From an uncultured Thermomicrobiales bacterium (GTDB taxonomy: Bacteria; Chloroflexota; Chloroflexia; Thermomicrobiales; UBA6265), in contig CADCWI010000027.1 of NCBI GenBank assembly GCA_902806355.1, forward strand, positions 1-37,135: a DNA stretch of 37,135 nt, read 5' to 3'. The translations under genes and the position numbers were made by a program. The notes under the pieces are model-generated. The model was not told the origin of the DNA and ran no database searches. It saw only the letters and a list, made by a program, of their open reading frames with translations. Below, in pieces: positions 8,060 to 16,173 of this stretch; position 1 is the stretch's first letter, and every line of letters starts with the position of its first letter.

Positions 8060-8709
8060 TGAATCGCCGGGAGTATAATTCCCCCCAGAGCCCGATGGTT
8101 GCGGCAAGGAGTCCTGGCATTGCGCCTTGCCGATGCGCTGGTAGGGCGGGTGTGGCGGCGCTGCTCATCAGTGACGGTTGGGACTCGCACGATCCTCGGC
8201 CGGCGCGGTCCTTGATGCCTATTTCTTGCGGTGCCCACCTCGCGCCGGGTATCGCAATCGCGTTCCGCTTCTCATTGACGAGCGGCTCACCCTCTGGGAA
8301 TGGATCCAGCGGGCCCCGTCCGCGTGGTGAGCTTCCGAGATTGGGTTTCGCGACTGGAGCGAACCGGTGCTCGACGCCAAGCTCGCCTACGGAAAATGCT
8401 CGTGACATTCCCGCTCGACTGGTGTCGCAGGGTTGATCCCATGGGCGAAGGCGAAGCCACTGCTACGCCGCGTCCGCGCATAGACAGTCGCATAGCGACT
8501 GTCTATGCGCGGTCCTTCAAGTGCTTCGCCTTTGCTTTTGGGCGGACGCGGTCTATTGCGATCTCCCGTGACCTTGCCAAAGCATCGTCTTTGGGTTCCC
8601 CCGAAGTCGCCGGAATCCCATTTTGCTCTCGATGGATGGCAGCCAGGGCGAACCCAGGGGTTACCAATCCGGAACTCGGTCATCAATTCACGATGGCATG
8701 ATTGGCGAT
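8060..8709. other. Intergenic region with stacked inverted repeats
   Basis: About 650 bases between the antiporter pair and the convergent peptidase gene. A TATAAT word lies at 8074-8079 within a GGGAGTATAATTCCC partial palindrome, without a matching -35. The strongest structure is the inverted-repeat block at 8444-8551 (separate entry). Open frames on both strands show no family features and no ribosome sites, so I see no protein gene. Confidence 0.45.
8444..8551. repeat. Complex inverted-repeat block with a perfect 16-bp hairpin
   Basis: The core hairpin has a perfect 16-bp stem (8476-8491 with 8495-8510) around a 3-base loop. Two further complementary pairs surround it: GGCGAAGC (8450-8457) with GCTTCGCC (8523-8530), and CCGCGTCCG (8468-8476) with CGGACGCGG (8543-8551). 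The outer pairs cross each other, so they either form alternative folds or a pseudoknot-like arrangement. It could be a structured RNA, a miniature mobile element remnant or the terminator region of the antiporter transcript. Confidence 0.6.
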
Positions 8710-10686
8710 CTATGAATCCTCGAGAAGGAACTTCCTGAACCAGTCGACGACGCGGACGTAATAGTCGATCCGGTGGGCGACCGGACCGCCGCGCAGCATC
8801 AGGTGCGATCCACCGGGGTACCGGACGAACTCGACATCGACGCCCGCCTTCCTGAGCGCGACGAACATCTGCTCGCCCTGCCCGATAGGGCATCGCTCAT
8901 CCGCCTCACCATGCACGATCAGGGTCGGCGACGTCACCTTGTGCGCATGCGTCGCCGGGGACCGCTCGGTCATCCACGCCATCCGATCCTGTGGCGTGCC
9001 TCCCCATTGCTGCTCACCGAAGTCGTGTCCGATATCGCTCGTGCCATAGAAAGACTCGAAGTCGAAGACGGGTGCGCCGCAGACCGCCGCCTTGAACCGG
9101 TTCGTCTGCCCGATCGCCCACGACGTCATGTACCCACCGTAGGAATAGCCGTAGATGCCGGTGCGATCGGCGTCCGCATAGGGCCGCTCCAGCACCTTGT
9201 CGAGAACCGACTGGAGATCGAGCCAGTCCTCGCCGCCCCAGTCACCTCGGACGAGATTTGCGAAGCGCCGGCCGTATGTCCCCGATCCGCGCGGGTTGCT
9301 GGCCACCACCAGCATGCCGGCATTGGCGAGCACCTGCGCTCCTGTATTGAAGCTGTATCCGTAATTGCCGTGCGGCCCGCCATGAACGTCGAGCACGACG
9401 GGGTACGACTGCGCCGGGTCGAAATCGTGAGGCATGAACAACCACGCCTCGATCGTCTCCCCACCCCGTTCGATCGAAAACGTTTCCCACCTCGCCGGGG
9501 GCGTTTCGGAGAATAACGCCGTGTTTAACGAGGTGATCACCTCTGTGTCACCGGATGCGCGATCGAAGACAACCAGCTCGCCCGTGCCATCGAGCGAGGA
9601 CCACGCCTGCACGACCATGTTGCCCGCCGCGTCCATCGACAGGCCCGCGTGTGTCGCGTCCCACCGAGTGACCTCGCTCACCGCTCCGCTCTCCGCGTCG
9701 ATCGTCCACAAGCCGCTTGCCCCGTGCTCGACCGCATGGACGAGGGCCGTCCGGTCATCCAGCCAGACCGGCTGTGCCGGGCTGGAAATGGTCGGAAAAC
9801 CGGACTCCGGCGAGAAGGGGATGTCGTCCGTCAGGCGCCGCCGTTCGGCCGTCGCGAGGTCGTAGCGGAAGTAGTCGGTCTGGGCGGTGGGCTGATCGTC
9901 ACCATCGAACAGGATGAACGAGCCATCGCTGGACCATGTCCAGGTCCCCAGCACCCCATCCTCCGGCCCGACCAGCTCCACTCCGCCGGACACGACATCG
10001 ATCAGCCCGAGCTGGGAGCGCATACCATTCCGGTTCGGCACCTTCGCGGCGATTGTCCGCCCATCCGGCGACCACTGCGGTTCGGTGTGATCGACCGCGT
10101 TGCTGGTCAGCTGCCGTGTCTTTCCGGATGTGGTGGAGACCAGCATCACCTGCATGCGGGTGTTATTGAGAAAGCCGCGGTTGTCCTGCTTGTAATCGAT
10201 CCGGGTCACGACCCGGACGGATGGCGGCGCGTCCTTGTCCCGCTCGTGTTCGTTGGGATTGTCTGGATCGACCGGCAGGGTATACGCCAGATGCCCGCCG
10301 TCCGGAGACCAGGCGAGGGACGCCGGCGATGCCTGGTGGCGTACCAGCTCCCGCGACTCTCCGCCTTCCAGGGGGAGCAGGCAGATGGCAAACGGCTTGT
10401 CACCGTCGCGGCGGGAGACGAAGGCGATCGATTGGCCGTCCGGCGACCAGACGGGCGAGGCGTGCGATGTCCCGACGTGCGTCAATTGCCGTGCGTTCCC
10501 TCCGTCCGGTTCGATCAGCCACACCTGGGATGTGGGCTTGTCCGTCTCGCGACTCGTCTCTCCGAGAACGAAGACGATCCGGCTCCCGTCGGGAGAGAAA
10601 CGCGGCGTCGAGGCCGTTCGAAGGTCGTAAATCGCCCGCTCGGGAGTGAACGTTGATGCGGGAGGAGCCAGATTGGAGTTCACCAT
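8710..10686 (-). CDS. S9 family prolyl oligopeptidase / acylaminoacyl-peptidase-like serine peptidase
   Basis: A 658-residue cytoplasmic-type peptidase with no signal peptide. The N-terminal ~390 residues are a beta-propeller made of repeated WSPDG/FSPDG blades, as in TolB-like and S9 propellers. The C-terminal alpha/beta-hydrolase domain has HGGPHG (oxyanion region), the nucleophile in GYSYGG (Ser515), the acid in HGEADE (Asp596) and the base in GGSHLML (His628). Such enzymes cleave short peptides or release N-acylated residues; the propeller limits access to small substrates. The ATG at 10686 lies 12-15 bases downstream of AAAGG. An M20 peptidase gene lies just upstream on the same strand, 105 bases away, so the two may form a peptide-degradation unit. 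All catalytic residues are present. Confidence 0.92.
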   Translation of the reverse strand: MVNSNLAPPASTFTPERAIYDLRTASTPRFSPDGSRIVFVLGETSRETDKPTSQVWLIEPDGGNARQLTHVGTSHASPVWSPDGQSIAFVSRRDGDKPFAICLLPLEGGESRELVRHQASPASLAWSPDGGHLAYTLPVDPDNPNEHERDKDAPPSVRVVTRIDYKQDNRGFLNNTRMQVMLVSTTSGKTRQLTSNAVDHTEPQWSPDGRTIAAKVPNRNGMRSQLGLIDVVSGGVELVGPEDGVLGTWTWSSDGSFILFDGDDQPTAQTDYFRYDLATAERRRLTDDIPFSPESGFPTISSPAQPVWLDDRTALVHAVEHGASGLWTIDAESGAVSEVTRWDATHAGLSMDAAGNMVVQAWSSLDGTGELVVFDRASGDTEVITSLNTALFSETPPARWETFSIERGGETIEAWLFMPHDFDPAQSYPVVLDVHGGPHGNYGYSFNTGAQVLANAGMLVVASNPRGSGTYGRRFANLVRGDWGGEDWLDLQSVLDKVLERPYADADRTGIYGYSYGGYMTSWAIGQTNRFKAAVCGAPVFDFESFYGTSDIGHDFGEQQWGGTPQDRMAWMTERSPATHAHKVTSPTLIVHGEADERCPIGQGEQMFVALRKAGVDVEFVRYPGGSHLMLRGGPVAHRIDYYVRVVDWFRKFLLEDS

Positions 10687-10705
10687 GGGAGGGCCATCAC
10701 CTTTC

Positions 10706-10741
10706 GTACGGTTTTATGATTCTGTACGGTTTGTACGGTTT
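10706..10741 (+). repeat. Three copies of GTACGGTTT in the peptidase leader
   Basis: GTACGGTTT occurs at 10706, 10724 and 10733, the last two back to back, in the 105-base gap between the M20 and S9 peptidase genes. The same word is present near 4631-4640. It could be a regulator-binding array or a short dispersed repeat; nothing else in the gap was recognised. Confidence 0.5.
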
Positions 10742-10791
10742 CTCGACACACTCGCGAGCCTGGAGTCGCTCTCCTCGGCGGGGAAGCGGGA

Positions 10792-12060
10792 TCAGCTGTC
10801 GCCGCACCAATCCGCGATCGTGACCGCGAGCGTTTGAGCGGCGGTCACCAGTTGGTCGATCTCCACGTTTTCGTCTGGTCCGTGAGCGGTCCGAACGTCG
10901 CCGGCACCGTAGAGTACCGCCGGCATCTTGCCGATCTCCGTGAACAGGCGGACATCCGTGCCGGCGGTGATGGCCTCGACCGAGACTTCCCGACCGGTGA
11001 CCTGGCGATGCGCGGCGCCGATTGCCTGCGCGATCGGTGCTCCGACGTCCACCTCGGCGGAGGCGAACTGGCCGCCGAACCACTCGACCACTGGGGGATG
11101 ATTGCGTAGCCACGGATGCTTGGCAGCCACCCGTGCGATCAGCACTTCGGTCTGTTGCTGCATCTCTTGGATCGTTTCACCGGGAAGAAAGCCGAGCCGG
11201 CCCTCGGCGATGAGTGTTTCGGGCACGGTGGACGCCCAGTTGCCAGCCTGCACGACGCCGACACTGATCGGGAACTTGTTGTCGAATCGATCGTAGAGCG
11301 GGTGACTGAGCGTCCGGTTCCGTTCGGCCTCCCACTCCAGCAATGCCTGGTGAATGGGAATGTACAAGTCGACGGCCGAGACACCTTCGTTGCGGGAAGC
11401 ACCATGCGCGGAGCGACCGGTGACGGTGATCCGGAAGACCAGTGACCCGCCTTGAGCCACTACAAGCGCGAGGGCGGTCGGCTCGGTCACGATCACGGCA
11501 TCGGCGCGGTGTCCACGGAGGATCGTCGAGAGCGCACCAAGCCCTCCGTTCTCCTCGCCAACGGACGCCGCCAGGAGCAGGTCTCCCTTGAGATGCGTTC
11601 CGGTGCCGCGCAATGCATCGAGCGCCGCAAGGTAGATGACGAGCCCGCCCTTCATGTCAGCCGCGCCACGGCCATAGACGCGCCCATCGGCGATCTCGCC
11701 CCATTGGTGCCGGGTCCAGAGAGCGGGATCGCCTGGATCAACGGTATCGACATGCCCCTGGATCATCAGCGATCGCCCGCCGCCGGACCCGGTCAGGCGA
11801 CCGACGATATTGGGCCGGCCCCGCCACACCTCCTGCTCACCGACATGCACCAGGTATGGAGCAATCTCTTCGGGGCCGGCCTCCCAGACATCGAGCTCCA
11901 GTCCGCGATCTTGCATGAGGGCGGCTAAGGCGGCCTGCACCGGCCCCTCGTTACAGGTGACGCTGGGAATGGCGACGAGACCCAAGAGCATCCCCGCAAT
12001 TTCGTCGCGGTGGGATTCGAGATAGTCGCGCAGCGCCCGATTCAGGGCATCGGTTGCCAT
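10792..12060 (-). CDS. M20 family metallopeptidase / deacylase (ArgE/DapE type)
   Basis: A 422-residue zinc-dependent hydrolase of the ArgE/DapE/CPG2 group, which cleaves N-acyl or C-terminal amino-acid amide bonds. The two-metal site is complete by motif: GHVDTV (His103, with Asp105 beside it), GAADMKGG (bridging Asp135), SVGEENGG (catalytic Glu169 and ligand Glu170), TEPTAL (Glu193), and a C-terminal AHGPDE with the last ligand His393. A dimerisation (lid) domain lies between about 200 and 320. The ATG at 12060 has AGGAG close upstream. It is the first gene of a likely two-gene unit with the S9 peptidase. ArgE (acetylornithine) and DapE cannot be separated from a general acyl-amino-acid hydrolase by sequence alone, and no arginine or lysine biosynthesis genes are adjacent. 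Confidence 0.88.
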   Translation of the reverse strand: MATDALNRALRDYLESHRDEIAGMLLGLVAIPSVTCNEGPVQAALAALMQDRGLELDVWEAGPEEIAPYLVHVGEQEVWRGRPNIVGRLTGSGGGRSLMIQGHVDTVDPGDPALWTRHQWGEIADGRVYGRGAADMKGGLVIYLAALDALRGTGTHLKGDLLLAASVGEENGGLGALSTILRGHRADAVIVTEPTALALVVAQGGSLVFRITVTGRSAHGASRNEGVSAVDLYIPIHQALLEWEAERNRTLSHPLYDRFDNKFPISVGVVQAGNWASTVPETLIAEGRLGFLPGETIQEMQQQTEVLIARVAAKHPWLRNHPPVVEWFGGQFASAEVDVGAPIAQAIGAAHRQVTGREVSVEAITAGTDVRLFTEIGKMPAVLYGAGDVRTAHGPDENVEIDQLVTAAQTLAVTIADWCGDS

Positions 12061-12234
12061 GAACGCATCACTCCTGGGAAACGCCTTGCATCCATGCGAT
12101 CACACTCGCGGCCGAGCATCGAATTTGGCTCTACGAAACGGGGACGTTCGTGACGCAGGAATGAACCTGATGTTCATCCGCGATCACTCGCCATTCGACA
12201 CGAGACGTCTTGCTCAATCTCGTTTACCTTGGCC

Positions 12235-12258
12235 GCCGATCACAAGGATCGGCCCTAC
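12235..12258 (-). repeat. REP-like palindrome with GTAG tag
   Basis: On the minus strand GTAGGGCCGAT is followed by a 7-base loop and ATCGGC. It sits in the 257-base gap between the M20 and hydroxyacid dehydrogenase genes. The stem word GGCCGAT is the same as in the element at 33668-33692. Confidence 0.6.
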
Positions 12259-12317
12259 GCCTGCGAGACTCCAAGAACGCGAGCGTATGCCACCACCGAC
12301 GAGAGCTTGCGACCTTC

Positions 12318-13301
12318 CTAAGCCGTTAGGACCTCCGGGTTGACGATCACTTCGGGAGTAGTGCCGTTGAGCACCGCCAGGAGATTGCGAGCGGCCAGCT
12401 CGGCCATCGCGTCCCGTGTCGTGACCGTCGCCGAGGCGATGTGTGGAACCACGATGCAGTTCGGCAATGAGATTAGCGGGTGATCGGCGGGCAACGGCTC
12501 CGGGTCGGTCACATCGAGCCCGGCGGCGAAGATCTCACCGTCCCGTAGCGCGGTAACGAGCGCATCGGTGTCGACGACCGGGCCGCGCGCCGCGTTGATC
12601 AGGACGGCGGTCGCCTTCATCAGTCCCAACTCGCGGGTGCTGATCAAGTGCTCCGTCTCAGGCGTCAACGCGACGTGCAGGGAGACGAAATCGGATTCCC
12701 GAAGCAGCTCGTCGAGTTCGACGAAGGTGACGCCAAGCTCGGCCGCTGCTGCCTCGTCCTGATACGAGTCCTGGGCCAGGAGACGCATGTTGAACCCGGA
12801 GGCCATCCGGGCCAGCTCCTTGCCGATCCGGCCGAAGCCGACGATCCCGAGCGTCGCTCCGGCGATGTCCTGCCCGAGCAGCAATCTGGGACCCCACGTC
12901 TGCCACTTGCCATCCTGGACATAACGAGCGGCCTCGACGACCCGCCGTGCGGCAGAGACGAGCAGCGTGAACGCGAACTCCGCCGTCGCCTGGGTCAACA
13001 CCCCCGGCGTATTGCAGACTGCCACCTTGCGGGCGGTCGCCGCATCCACATCGACATTGTCAAAGCCAACCGCGAAGTTGCTGACGACCCTGATCGACGG
13101 ATGGCGATCGAGCAGGTCGCCGTCGATCCGCTCCGTAAGCAGGGAAAGCACGCCATCGACCCCATCCAGGAGCGTGTCGAGCTCCTTTCCATCCGGGGGG
13201 AGATCGCCTTCCCAGAGCCTGACATCACAGGACTGCCGCAGGATGTCGAGTCCCGCCTCCGGAATGAGCCTGGTCACTGCCACCTTCGGCTTCGCTGCCA
13301 T
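12318..13301 (-). CDS. D-2-hydroxyacid dehydrogenase (glyoxylate/hydroxypyruvate reductase type)
   Basis: A 327-residue NAD(P)-dependent dehydrogenase of the D-isomer-specific family. It has the flavodoxin-like catalytic domain (1-~100 and ~290-327) around a Rossmann domain with GFGRIG (155-160). The catalytic triad is intact: Arg239 (INAARGP), Glu268 (DPEPL) and His287 (VPHIAS). The [11 protein letters not shown] block and CNTPGVLT are typical of GyaR/GhrB-like enzymes, which reduce glyoxylate or hydroxypyruvate to glycolate or D-glycerate. Substrate choice is inferred from overall resemblance. The ATG at 13301 has AGGAG upstream. It appears monocistronic, with open intergenic sequence on both sides. 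Confidence 0.9.
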   Translation of the reverse strand: MAAKPKVAVTRLIPEAGLDILRQSCDVRLWEGDLPPDGKELDTLLDGVDGVLSLLTERIDGDLLDRHPSIRVVSNFAVGFDNVDVDAATARKVAVCNTPGVLTQATAEFAFTLLVSAARRVVEAARYVQDGKWQTWGPRLLLGQDIAGATLGIVGFGRIGKELARMASGFNMRLLAQDSYQDEAAAAELGVTFVELDELLRESDFVSLHVALTPETEHLISTRELGLMKATAVLINAARGPVVDTDALVTALRDGEIFAAGLDVTDPEPLPADHPLISLPNCIVVPHIASATVTTRDAMAELAARNLLAVLNGTTPEVIVNPEVLTA

Positions 13302-13599
13302 GATCCGTCTGCTCCTGTCGCGCTGTAGATGTCACATTCGCACCGCCCGCCGGTGAAATTCCCGATCCTTGTACCGGGAAACCGCGCCGTGGTCAAACCC
13401 GCTCGACGGCATCGCTCAAGATCCTGGTGAATCCTTTCGCCGTCACGAATGAGACCACCGTTGCAAGGACGGGTTTGCGTGGCGCCTCGTCTCGGGGGAT
13501 GGACACCAGAGCTATCCTCAACGCCAGCGGGGCCGGTTTTCGCCGGGACAGCGCAGAGTCGTCCTCGATGCGACCGGAATACAAAACTCCCGACAACAG
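13302..13599. other. Intergenic region, nothing recognised
   Basis: About 300 bases upstream of the hydroxyacid dehydrogenase, containing only short open frames without ribosome sites or family features. It should hold the dehydrogenase promoter. No repeat or RNA gene was seen. Confidence 0.4.
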
Positions 13600-13631
13600 A
13601 GCACGGCATCCTCAGATGGGGACGCCGTGCT
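13600..13631 (-). terminator. Terminator hairpin after the minus-strand terC
   Basis: AGCACGGC (13600-13607) pairs with GCCGTGCT (13624-13631), extended inward by a further few pairs. It lies 35 bases beyond the stop of the TerC-family gene at 13666 and is followed on the minus strand by a GT-rich stretch ending in GTTTTG. Confidence 0.6.
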
Positions 13632-13665
13632 GTGCGTTGCCTTCCAACTTTCCGCCTGAGTGTTT

Positions 13666-14451
13666 CTACTGGCCAGCTCTCCGGGCAGCGAAGTTCTCTA
13701 CCGCATCTTCACCGGCATAGCGTTGCTTCAGGTGGACCGGCTCACCTTCCTGGGTTGCGCGTACCCGCAGGTTGATGATCTCGACAAGGACGCTGAACGC
13801 CATCGCGCCGTAGATATACCCCTTCGGAATGTGCTGGTGAAAGCCTTCGGCAACAAGCGACATCCCGATCAGGAGGAGGAAGCTGAGCGCCAGCACCTTG
13901 ACCGTGGGGTGCTTTTCGACGAATTCTGAGAGCGGCTTGGCGGCGACCAGCATTACGCCGACCGCGATGATGACTGCGGCGATCATCACGCCCAGCTCAT
14001 CCGCCATGCCGACGGCGGTGATCACCGAATCAAGGGAGAAGACGATGTCCAGCAACATGATCTGGGCAATTACGCTCGCGAACGAGACAGCCGCCTTCAC
14101 TTCCTGTTTGGACTCATGCCCTTCGAGCCTCTCGTGGATCTCCGTCGTCGCCTTGTAGATGAGGAAGAAGCCACCGATCAGCAGGATCAGGTCCCGCCCG
14201 GAGAAGTCTTGGCCGAAAATCGAGAACCACGGTTCGGTCAACCCGATCAACCAGCTGATCGAGAACAGCAGCAGGATGCGCATGACCATCGCCGCGCCGA
14301 GACCCGTATATCGGGCCCGGTCCCGCTGATTCGCGGGGAGCTTGTTGGAGAGGATCGAGATAAAGACGACGTTGTCGACACCGAGCACGATCTCGAGCGC
14401 CGTGAGTGTCAGCAACGATGTCCAAATTGCCGGATCGGTTAACCAGTCCAT
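13666..14451 (-). CDS. TerC-family integral membrane protein, short form
   Basis: A 261-residue membrane protein of the TerC/LysE-like superfamily, with about seven hydrophobic segments. Two internally related helices carry the conserved acidic signatures: LEIVLGVDNVVFIS (Glu20, Asp26, Asn27) and LDIVFSLDSVITAVGM (Asp135, Asp141). In other bacteria TerC proteins export Mn2+ (Alx, MeeF/MeeY), supplying exported enzymes and relieving Mn excess; the same role is inferred here. The C-terminal ~25 residues are hydrophilic. On the minus strand AAGGA precedes the ATG. It is head-to-head with a longer TerC paralogue that has a manganese riboswitch; I found no such riboswitch in this gene's own leader. 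A terminator follows at 13600-13631. Confidence 0.88.
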   Translation of the reverse strand: MDWLTDPAIWTSLLTLTALEIVLGVDNVVFISILSNKLPANQRDRARYTGLGAAMVMRILLLFSISWLIGLTEPWFSIFGQDFSGRDLILLIGGFFLIYKATTEIHERLEGHESKQEVKAAVSFASVIAQIMLLDIVFSLDSVITAVGMADELGVMIAAVIIAVGVMLVAAKPLSEFVEKHPTVKVLALSFLLLIGMSLVAEGFHQHIPKGYIYGAMAFSVLVEIINLRVRATQEGEPVHLKQRYAGEDAVENFAARRAGQ

Positions 14452-14673
14452 GCGTTCCTTCTGAACCTCTCTGCTCGGGCGGGAGCAACCCGCGAAGCGA
14501 CCCGATCTTCACGTTGTCCGTTCCAAAGCACGCCCGGCTCAAAGCGCGGAAATGTCTTCGGTCCCCGAATCACAGGCGACCCATCGGTCGGCTTTCGGAT
14601 ACCCGCCACTTTACCAGACCCCGTGCCGGCACGATGCTCCGGACGCATTCCAGCACCCGTACCGTTGGATGCG

Positions 14674-14679
14674 TATAAT
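14674..14679 (+). promoter_or_regulatory. -10 element (TATAAT) of the riboswitch-terC transcript
   Basis: A perfect TATAAT at 14674-14679 would start transcription near 14686, about 14 bases before the riboswitch aptamer. No good -35 lies 16-18 bases upstream, so the promoter may depend on other contacts. Confidence 0.5.
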
Positions 14680-14698
14680 CGACGACGAAGACTTGGTG

Positions 14699-14805
14699 TG
14701 GAGGGGAGTATTCCTTTCGAGACGGTGTCGTCAACACGGCAGGATGCGATCCTCCTGGCGCCGTCCATCGTTCCGGTCCATGACCAACGGTGGAAGAGAC
14801 CTCCA
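14699..14805 (+). promoter_or_regulatory. yybP-ykoY manganese riboswitch aptamer
   Basis: The leader shows the RF00080-type consensus in order: P1 5' strand TGGAGG (14699-14704), the GGGGAGTA L1 block (14703-14710), a central GTCGTCAACACG segment (from 14727), a CTGGCGCCG segment, and the closing GAAGAGACCTCC (14793-14804), whose CCTCCA pairs with the P1 5' strand. The family binds Mn2+ between the L1 and L3 loops and commonly sits upstream of TerC/Alx and MntP genes. The downstream gene here is a TerC/Alx homologue, as expected. Confidence 0.85.
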
Positions 14806-14826
14806 GTGACGTTAATCAACTGGAGG
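14800..14826 (+). promoter_or_regulatory. Riboswitch expression platform (anti-Shine-Dalgarno switch helix)
   Basis: CCTCCAGT (14800-14807) is perfectly complementary to ACTGGAGG (14819-14826), which contains the ribosome site of the terC gene. The same CCTCC is the 3' strand of aptamer helix P1. The two helices are mutually exclusive: P1 formation with Mn2+ frees the ribosome site, while without Mn2+ the 8-bp helix would cover it. The pairing is read from the sequence; the direction of switching is inferred from known yybP-ykoY translational switches. Confidence 0.75.
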
Positions 14827-14831
14827 AATTC

Positions 14832-15830
14832 GTGTCTGTTCCGCTATGGGTCTGGGCGATCACGATCGCCGTGATCATTGGATTTCTGCTCTTCGACTTC
14901 TTCGCTCACGTTCGAACCCCGCACGAACCCACCCTTCGTGAGTCGGCTCTCTGGTCGGCGTTCTTCGTGAGCATCGCATTGCTCTTTGGCGTCGTCGTGC
15001 TCCTCGTTTGGGACACCCAGCACGGTGCCGAATACTTCGCGGGCTTCATCACCGAGAAAAGCCTTTCGGTCGATAATCTCTTCGTCTTCCTGCTGATCAT
15101 GAATACGTTCGCGGTGCCCAAGGCGTACCAGCAGAAGGTGCTGCTGATCGGGATCGTGATGGCGCTGATCATGCGCGGCGTTTTCATCGCCGTTGGCGCC
15201 GCCGTAATCGAGAACTTTGCCTGGATCTTCTACGTCTTTGGCGCGTTCCTGCTCTACACCGCCTGGAGACTGGCTCAGGAAAGCGGGGAACATGACGAAG
15301 CCTACGAAGAGAACGCATTCATCAGGCGGGTACGCCAGATCGTCCCGACGACCGAGACCTATGTCGGCGACCGGATAACGGTCAAGATCGATGGCAAGCG
15401 GATGATCACGCCGATGGCGCTCGTCATGCTGGCGATCGGCTCCACCGATCTTCTGTTCGCGTTCGACTCCATCCCCGCCATCTTCGGACTTACGCGCGAA
15501 CCGTATATCGTGTTCACGGCCAACGCCTTTGCCCTGATGGGACTGCGGCAGCTCTACTTCCTGCTCGGCGATCTGCTGAACCGGCTCGTCTACCTGTCAA
15601 TTGGTCTGGCGGTGATCCTGGGCTGGATCGGCATCAAGCTGATCATCCACGCCATGCACGAGAACGAGCTGCCTTTCATCAACGGCGGCGAACACATCAC
15701 GGTTATCCCGGAGATTCCGACCTGGTTGTCGCTCCTCGTCATTGTCATCACCATCTCGATTGCGGCGGCGGCAAGCCTGATCAAGACGCGTTCTGACGCA
15801 CGAACGGCGGCGTCCGACGCGGCGCTTTGA
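14832..15830 (+). CDS. TerC-family (Alx-type) manganese exporter under riboswitch control
   Basis: A 332-residue membrane protein of the long TerC/Alx type with about nine hydrophobic segments. Conserved acidic motifs are present: ITEKSLSVDNLFVF (Glu75, Asp81, Asn82) and GSTDLLFAFDSIPAIFGL. A hydrophilic cytoplasmic loop (about 145-185) separates the two halves. Alx-type proteins export Mn2+. The GTG start at 14832 is chosen because GGAGG lies at 14822-14826; the longer in-frame GTG at 14790 lies inside the riboswitch aptamer and has no ribosome site. The Mn riboswitch and its switch helix overlap the initiation region, so expression should rise with Mn. A strong terminator follows at 15855-15885. 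Confidence 0.9.
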   Translation: MSVPLWVWAITIAVIIGFLLFDFFAHVRTPHEPTLRESALWSAFFVSIALLFGVVVLLVWDTQHGAEYFAGFITEKSLSVDNLFVFLLIMNTFAVPKAYQQKVLLIGIVMALIMRGVFIAVGAAVIENFAWIFYVFGAFLLYTAWRLAQESGEHDEAYEENAFIRRVRQIVPTTETYVGDRITVKIDGKRMITPMALVMLAIGSTDLLFAFDSIPAIFGLTREPYIVFTANAFALMGLRQLYFLLGDLLNRLVYLSIGLAVILGWIGIKLIIHAMHENELPFINGGEHITVIPEIPTWLSLLVIVITISIAAAASLIKTRSDARTAASDAAL

Positions 15831-15854
15831 CCTATTGGTGGACATAAACGACTC

Positions 15855-15885
15855 AACCACTCCCGTGCTTGGTACGGGAGTGGTT
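15855..15885 (+). terminator. Rho-independent terminator after terC
   Basis: A perfect 12-bp stem (AACCACTCCCGT, 15855-15866, with 15874-15885) and a 7-base loop, starting 25 bases after the terC stop and followed by TTGTC. Confidence 0.8.
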
Positions 15886-16173
15886 TGTCATGTGACCGAT
15901 ATGCAATAGAGATGTACCTGTCACCTTGGCCAGAGCGACAAAGGCGGATCATTGGTCGTCGCTCCGGACTGGTCAAAGAGGGACTCCACCGGCGATCGCG
16001 GGCGATATCCATAAGGTGTGGAGCTCACCTAGCACCGGGCGAACCCGATCCAACCGTTCTCATGTCAATGATCCAACGGTACGTGCGTTAATGAACGCGA
16101 AACCTGCTAGGCTGCCATTCGGCTTGGCCACTGCGGAAGGATCAACCCGATCAACTTCACGTGGAGTATTGCC

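Noticed and set aside
9649..10656. Plus-strand ORF of 335 codons opposite the S9 peptidase
   Set aside because: Shadow of the minus-strand propeller domain, without ribosome site or motifs.
14452..14640. Possible second Mn riboswitch upstream of the minus-strand terC
   Set aside because: The leader has a GC-rich hairpin (GCGGG/CCCGC) but none of the GGGGAGTA, GTCGTCAACA or AGACC consensus blocks.
8219..16040. Similar phrases near 8225-8245 and 16015-16042 (GGTG...CACCT...CCGGG)
   Set aside because: The match is short and imperfect, and no common structure could be drawn.
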